From Flavobacterium suaedae (GTDB taxonomy: Bacteria > Bacteroidota > Bacteroidia > Flavobacteriales > Flavobacteriaceae): a stretch of DNA of 64,000 bases. The notes beneath the pieces are model-generated. The model did no database searches, was not told where the DNA came from, and worked only from the letters and a program-made list of their open reading frames with translations. Every line of letters begins with the position of its first letter. Position 1 is the first letter of the stretch. Shown piece after piece: positions 61,401 through 64,000 of the stretch. The position numbers and the translations under genes are program-made. The DNA lies in assembly GCF_014642915.1 (NCBI RefSeq), contig NZ_BMJE01000007.1, positions 62,001 to 126,000 of the forward strand, given 5' to 3'.

Positions 61401-61562
61401 GTAGGTAACCGTTCTATAGGTATGGGTGCCGTAGGCGGTATGCTTGTAGGTACCGTATTCGGGGTATTTGTAATACCAATACTGTTTGTAATCTTCCAGT
61501 CGTTACAGGAAAGAATTTCAGGAAAACCAAAGGAAGACGAAACTGAAAATACTGTAGCATAA
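58410..61562 (+). CDS. RND multidrug efflux permease (HAE1 type)
   Basis: 1050 residues with twelve membrane helices and two large periplasmic loops, the AcrB layout. The proton-relay motif VVDDAIVVVE in helix 4 has paired Asp, and the start MLKTFIERPVLSTVISIIIT plus the ending region LAKNAILIVEFALQRRRHGM are typical. It exports drugs or other amphipathic compounds using proton force. It is the centre of the operon, flanked by adaptor and outer channel. Confidence 0.95.
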   Translation: MLKTFIERPVLSTVISIIITILGVLGLMSLPVEQYPEIAPPTVQVSATYTGANAETVLNSVVTPLEEEINGVEGMTYMTSTAANDGSASINVYFELGVNPDIAAVNVQNRVARANSKLPSEVVQTGVTTVKSQNSALMFLSLYSDNPEFDGTFVQNYAKINLVPKLQRVNGVGQVNVFGGMDYSMRIWIDPEKMAAYGIVPSDVQAALREQNVEAAPGKFGENAEGVYEYVIKYQGRLGEAEQYENIVIKATGDGNFLRLKDVAKIELGALSYTSKNFGMGNPGVAMGIFQTSGSNANDIIEEVQSILDEAKPNFPKGIDYVIPFNTKAFLDASIDKVVHTLVEAFILVFIVVFLFLQDLRSTLIPAIAVPVAIVGTFFFLNLFGFSINLLTLFAVVLAIGIVVDDAIVVVEAVHAKLDEGEKSAKKATLSAMSEITGAIVSITLVMSAVFIPVSFLQGPSGVFYQQFAITLAVAILISAVNALTLSPALCALLLKPHDDEHHGKKKNIKDRFFNAFNAGFDSMNRKYTRSLGFLARKKWISVIALLAFTGGAYYLMTTTPSGFIPNEDRGIIMSDLTMPPGTTLEQTQEAVNQLDSIITSIPEVDARMSVVGFSLLNRVNGGSYAFTVIKLKDWSEREGEGQSVDAIVGQLFARTAGFKDARLLFFTPPSVQGFGTADGFELKLQSTGDDDWATISKTANEFLGALSQRPEIQYAITNFNPNYPQYQMDVNIERAMDAGVSLSTIFNTMQGYYGGLYTTDFNRFGKQFRVMIQAEPSERADQKSINDIYVRNADGQMVAINQFIDFKRIYGPEAVARFNMLKAVNVNGKATPGYSSGDAIKAIQEVAAQHLPRNYTYEFSGMTREEIIAGDQTILVFLLSLVFVYFLLSAQYESYILPLSILLSLPVGIAGAIGFVNLAGLENNIYFQVALIMLIGLLAKNAILIVEFALQRRRHGMGLVDAAIEGARARLRPILMTSFAFIFGLLPLALANGVGAVGNRSIGMGAVGGMLVGTVFGVFVIPILFVIFQSLQERISGKPKEDETENTVA

Positions 61563-61568
61563 AAAAGT

Positions 61569-62972
61569 ATGAAAATGAAATTAAAAGGAATATATAAAAT
61601 ACCTGTTGTTGTAATAGCCGGGCTGCTTATGCAGTCTTGCTTTACAGCAAAAACATACAAGCGCCCCAACGTACAGGCAGAAGACCTGTACCGTACAGAG
61701 GTGGTAGCGCAGGACAGTGCCTCTATGGCAGATATTTCCTGGAGAAATATGTTTACCGATCCTGTTTTGCAACAGCATATAGAAAAGGGGCTTGCTAATA
61801 ACTTTGATGCCCGAACAGCTATACAAAATATAGCTGCTGCCAATGCTTACTTAAAGCAGGCTAAAGCGGGCTATGCTCCGGCGCTTAATGCTAATGCAAA
61901 CTGGACGCACCAGGAATTTTCAAAAAACAGCCAGTTCGGGTCATTCTTTAGTAGTTTAGACCAGTACCAGCTAAGCGGAGAACTTTCGTGGGAGGCTGAT
62001 ATATGGGGGAAAATACGCAGTAATAAGCGTGCAGCAAATGCTACCTACCTGCAAACCATTGCTGCCAATCAAGCAGTTAAAACGCAGGTAATAACCAGTA
62101 TTGCCGACACCTATTACCAACTGCTTTCGCTTGATGCAAGTTTAGAAATAGCCGAAAAAACACTTGAAAACCGAAATGAAAGCGTAGAAACAATACTGGC
62201 ACTAAAAGAAGCCGGTAGTGTTAATGAAGTAGGTGTAAAACAAACCGAAGCACAAAAATACAGCACGCAGCTTATTATAGAAGACCTTAAAAACAATATT
62301 GTTTTAATGGAAAACTATATGAGTCTGCTACTGGGCGAAGCGCCGCATGAAATTGAGCGTACTACACTGGAAGAGCAGCAGCTTAACCCTGAAATAAAAC
62401 TGGGGTATTCAGCATCGTTACTACGTAACCGACCTGATGTTGTAGCTGCCGAGTATGGTTTGGTAAATGCTTTTGAGCTTACTAATGTAGCTCGTAGCAA
62501 TTTCTACCCATCACTTACACTTACTGCTTCGGGAGGTTTCCAGGCATTAGAGCTTAAAGACTGGTTTAGTACCAACTCATTATTCGCTAATGTAGTTACA
62601 GGGCTTGCACAGCCAATATTTAACAGAAGACAGATACGCACGCAATATGAAGTGCAGAAAACTGAGCAGGAAAAGGCGTATATAGAGTTTGAACGCTCTT
62701 TAATAACAGCCAGTCGCGAGGTAAGTGATGCACTTGCTAATTATAACAACGAAACCCGTAAACTGGATATAAGAGAAAAGCAGGTAGACGCTTTAGGTAA
62801 AGCTGCCGATTATTCTGATGAGTTATTGGATTATGGTATGGTAAACTACCTAGAGGTGCTTACTGCGAAAGACAATGCGCTTAATAGCCAATTAGAACTT
62901 GTAAATAATAAATACCTGCAATATCAAGCTATTATAAACCTATATAAGGCGCTTGGTGGCGGATGGAAATAA
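61569..62972 (+). CDS. Efflux outer-membrane channel (NodT/OprM-like lipoprotein)
   Basis: Signal sequence KIPVVVIAGLLMQSCF has lipobox MQSC. Two outer-membrane-efflux repeats follow with the coiled-coil tunnel helices (FDARTAIQNIAAANAYLKQA and ASREVSDALANYNNETRKLD) and GSVNEVGVKQTEAQKYST between. 467 residues. It is 6 bases after the permease and completes the tripartite pump. A terminator follows at 63018. Confidence 0.93.
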   Translation: MKMKLKGIYKIPVVVIAGLLMQSCFTAKTYKRPNVQAEDLYRTEVVAQDSASMADISWRNMFTDPVLQQHIEKGLANNFDARTAIQNIAAANAYLKQAKAGYAPALNANANWTHQEFSKNSQFGSFFSSLDQYQLSGELSWEADIWGKIRSNKRAANATYLQTIAANQAVKTQVITSIADTYYQLLSLDASLEIAEKTLENRNESVETILALKEAGSVNEVGVKQTEAQKYSTQLIIEDLKNNIVLMENYMSLLLGEAPHEIERTTLEEQQLNPEIKLGYSASLLRNRPDVVAAEYGLVNAFELTNVARSNFYPSLTLTASGGFQALELKDWFSTNSLFANVVTGLAQPIFNRRQIRTQYEVQKTEQEKAYIEFERSLITASREVSDALANYNNETRKLDIREKQVDALGKAADYSDELLDYGMVNYLEVLTAKDNALNSQLELVNNKYLQYQAIINLYKALGGGWK

Positions 62973-63017
62973 AAGCATTTTTCCAATAGGATTAATAATT
63001 GTTAGTTTAGTTGAATT

Positions 63018-63049
63018 ATCCCCGATGCATTTTGTGTCGGGGATTTTTT
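63018..63049 (+). terminator. Terminator of the efflux operon
   Basis: TCCCCGA (63019-63025) pairs with TCGGGGA (63037-63043), followed by six T. Confidence 0.88.
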
Positions 63050-63139
63050 GTTATTTCTCTTCCTGTTTTTAGTAATTGTATTATTCTAGCTGTAGTTATC
63101 TGAATTTTGTATCTTTTTACCGCCTAATTTGCAGTATAC

Positions 63140-63982
63140 ATGAATGATAATGATAACGGAATGAATCCTGTACAATTGCCGCAACATAACAAGCCTCTGT
63201 TAATTGAGCCTTTAGACTATACTAACCCCTATAACTACCACAAACCGCACAGGCACGATTATTTTGAAGTAATACTGGTAAAAAATGGTGAGGGCAGGCA
63301 GTATATCGATTTTCAGGAATATAAGATGTCAGGCGGGCAACTATATGCCATATATCCCGGGCAAATACACCTTATGCAGCGCAATTCGGCAAACGGCTTA
63401 TTAATACAATTCAGGAAAGATGTTTTTAAATACCTGCAACCCTTAAAACACTATCAACTTTATTTTCCCGAACAGGTTTTTAACTTAGACGATGAAAATT
63501 TTAATCACTTGTATGAAGTAGCCGAACGCATGATGCGCCTGCTGGAAAATAAGGAACTAACAACTTTTGCGCATCATAAACTGTACAGTTATTTGCAAAT
63601 AATACTAATATCGTTACCGGAACTGCACGATGCGAAATCAACTATGCTTACTACCAATCTGGCAACCGAGTTCCTTTCACTATTGCCCCAGCACATTACT
63701 ACACTTAAAAAAGTATCAGATTATTGCAGCCTTATGAGTTGCAGTACCGATAAACTTAACGAAGCCTGTAAAACAGCTTTGGGCAAAACACCACTTAAGT
63801 TAATACATGAAGAGTTGATGCTGGAAATAAGAAGGCTTATGCTACTGGATAAACTGTCATTAAAAGAAATAGCTTTTGAACTTAATTTCGACAGTCAGGC
63901 GAATTTTAGCAATTTTATAAAAACACAAAGCGGTCTTACGCCATCCGGTTTGCAAGCCGCTACACTTCAAATTTATAAGTAA
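63140..63982 (+). CDS. AraC-family transcriptional regulator
   Basis: N-terminal cupin ligand domain (NYHKPHRHDYFEVILVKNGE, then YAIYPGQIHLMQ), a helical linker, and a C-terminal pair of helix-turn-helix motifs (LKKVSDYCSLMSCSTDKLNE and LSLKEIAFELNFDSQANFSN, then FIKTQSGLTPSGLQ). 280 residues is normal. It is read in the same direction as the efflux operon but after its terminator, so it is a separate unit whose targets are unknown. Confidence 0.9.
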   Translation: MNDNDNGMNPVQLPQHNKPLLIEPLDYTNPYNYHKPHRHDYFEVILVKNGEGRQYIDFQEYKMSGGQLYAIYPGQIHLMQRNSANGLLIQFRKDVFKYLQPLKHYQLYFPEQVFNLDDENFNHLYEVAERMMRLLENKELTTFAHHKLYSYLQIILISLPELHDAKSTMLTTNLATEFLSLLPQHITTLKKVSDYCSLMSCSTDKLNEACKTALGKTPLKLIHEELMLEIRRLMLLDKLSLKEIAFELNFDSQANFSNFIKTQSGLTPSGLQAATLQIYK

Positions 63983-64000
63983 TTCAGGTTTTTTCATAAA

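Overview
The window is one AT-rich chromosomal segment of a Bacteroidota bacterium, most likely a Flavobacteriaceae member close to Flavobacterium. The reasons are a PorZ-type type IX secretion protein next to recO, -7 boxes of the form TAnnTTTG with a TTG about 19-20 bases upstream, few Shine-Dalgarno sequences, a SusC-like TonB receptor, and the adjacent DASH cryptochrome, DUF2805 and SDR genes. No rRNA, tRNA, CRISPR array or insertion sequence was seen.

Bases 1-1218 hold the end of porZ and recO. From the recO stop to about 32.1 kb lies a siphovirus-type prophage, read mostly leftward. Its switch is near 30.0-30.9 kb: a LexA/S24-type repressor with two well-matched, face-to-face promoters. 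Leftward come early and replication genes (two OB-fold-like proteins, a DUF1376 protein), an accessory block (a Panacea antitoxin with a two-helix membrane protein, a protein with a HEPN RxxxxH motif, and a 45-residue gene coupled to an unknown gene), terminase, tail genes and tape measure, ClpP-like protease and capsid, portal and adaptor, tail fibres, then holin, M15 endolysin and a spanin-like gene. Portal and capsid lie after the tail genes, which is an unusual order. Small secreted-protein genes run against the late operon (SIMPL at 11.75 kb and a frame-broken gene at 13.0 kb), and a paralogue of the second lies at the right edge (31.6 kb). They look like lysogenic-conversion cargo. No integrase is visible.

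From 32.3 kb the sequence is host: DASH cryptochrome with DUF2805 and an atypical SDR; 5-formyl-THF cyclo-ligase; an M14-like desuccinylase/aspartoacylase; a Fic protein; uvrC and a patatin/outer-membrane fusion; an NSS transporter with a previously hidden 52-residue partner; homogentisate and 4-hydroxyphenylpyruvate dioxygenases (tyrosine breakdown); an operon of DUF3108, tryptophan 2,3-dioxygenase, M23 peptidase and pgi; a TonB receptor; a cytochrome-b-like membrane protein; RlpA; and a MarR/GbsR-regulated RND efflux system with an AraC regulator.

The most unusual signal is not a gene. At least ten intergenic gaps, in both prophage and host, carry tandem 7-base arrays built around an invariant GTT (or AAC on the other strand), together with ACTG-rich blocks, ACTTTA blocks and inverted arms. 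In one gap (44.6-44.85 kb) these surround a closed hairpin. At 36.6-38.3 kb the same layout is split open and holds the Fic gene between the hairpin arms, which suggests a modular, possibly cargo-carrying repeat element.
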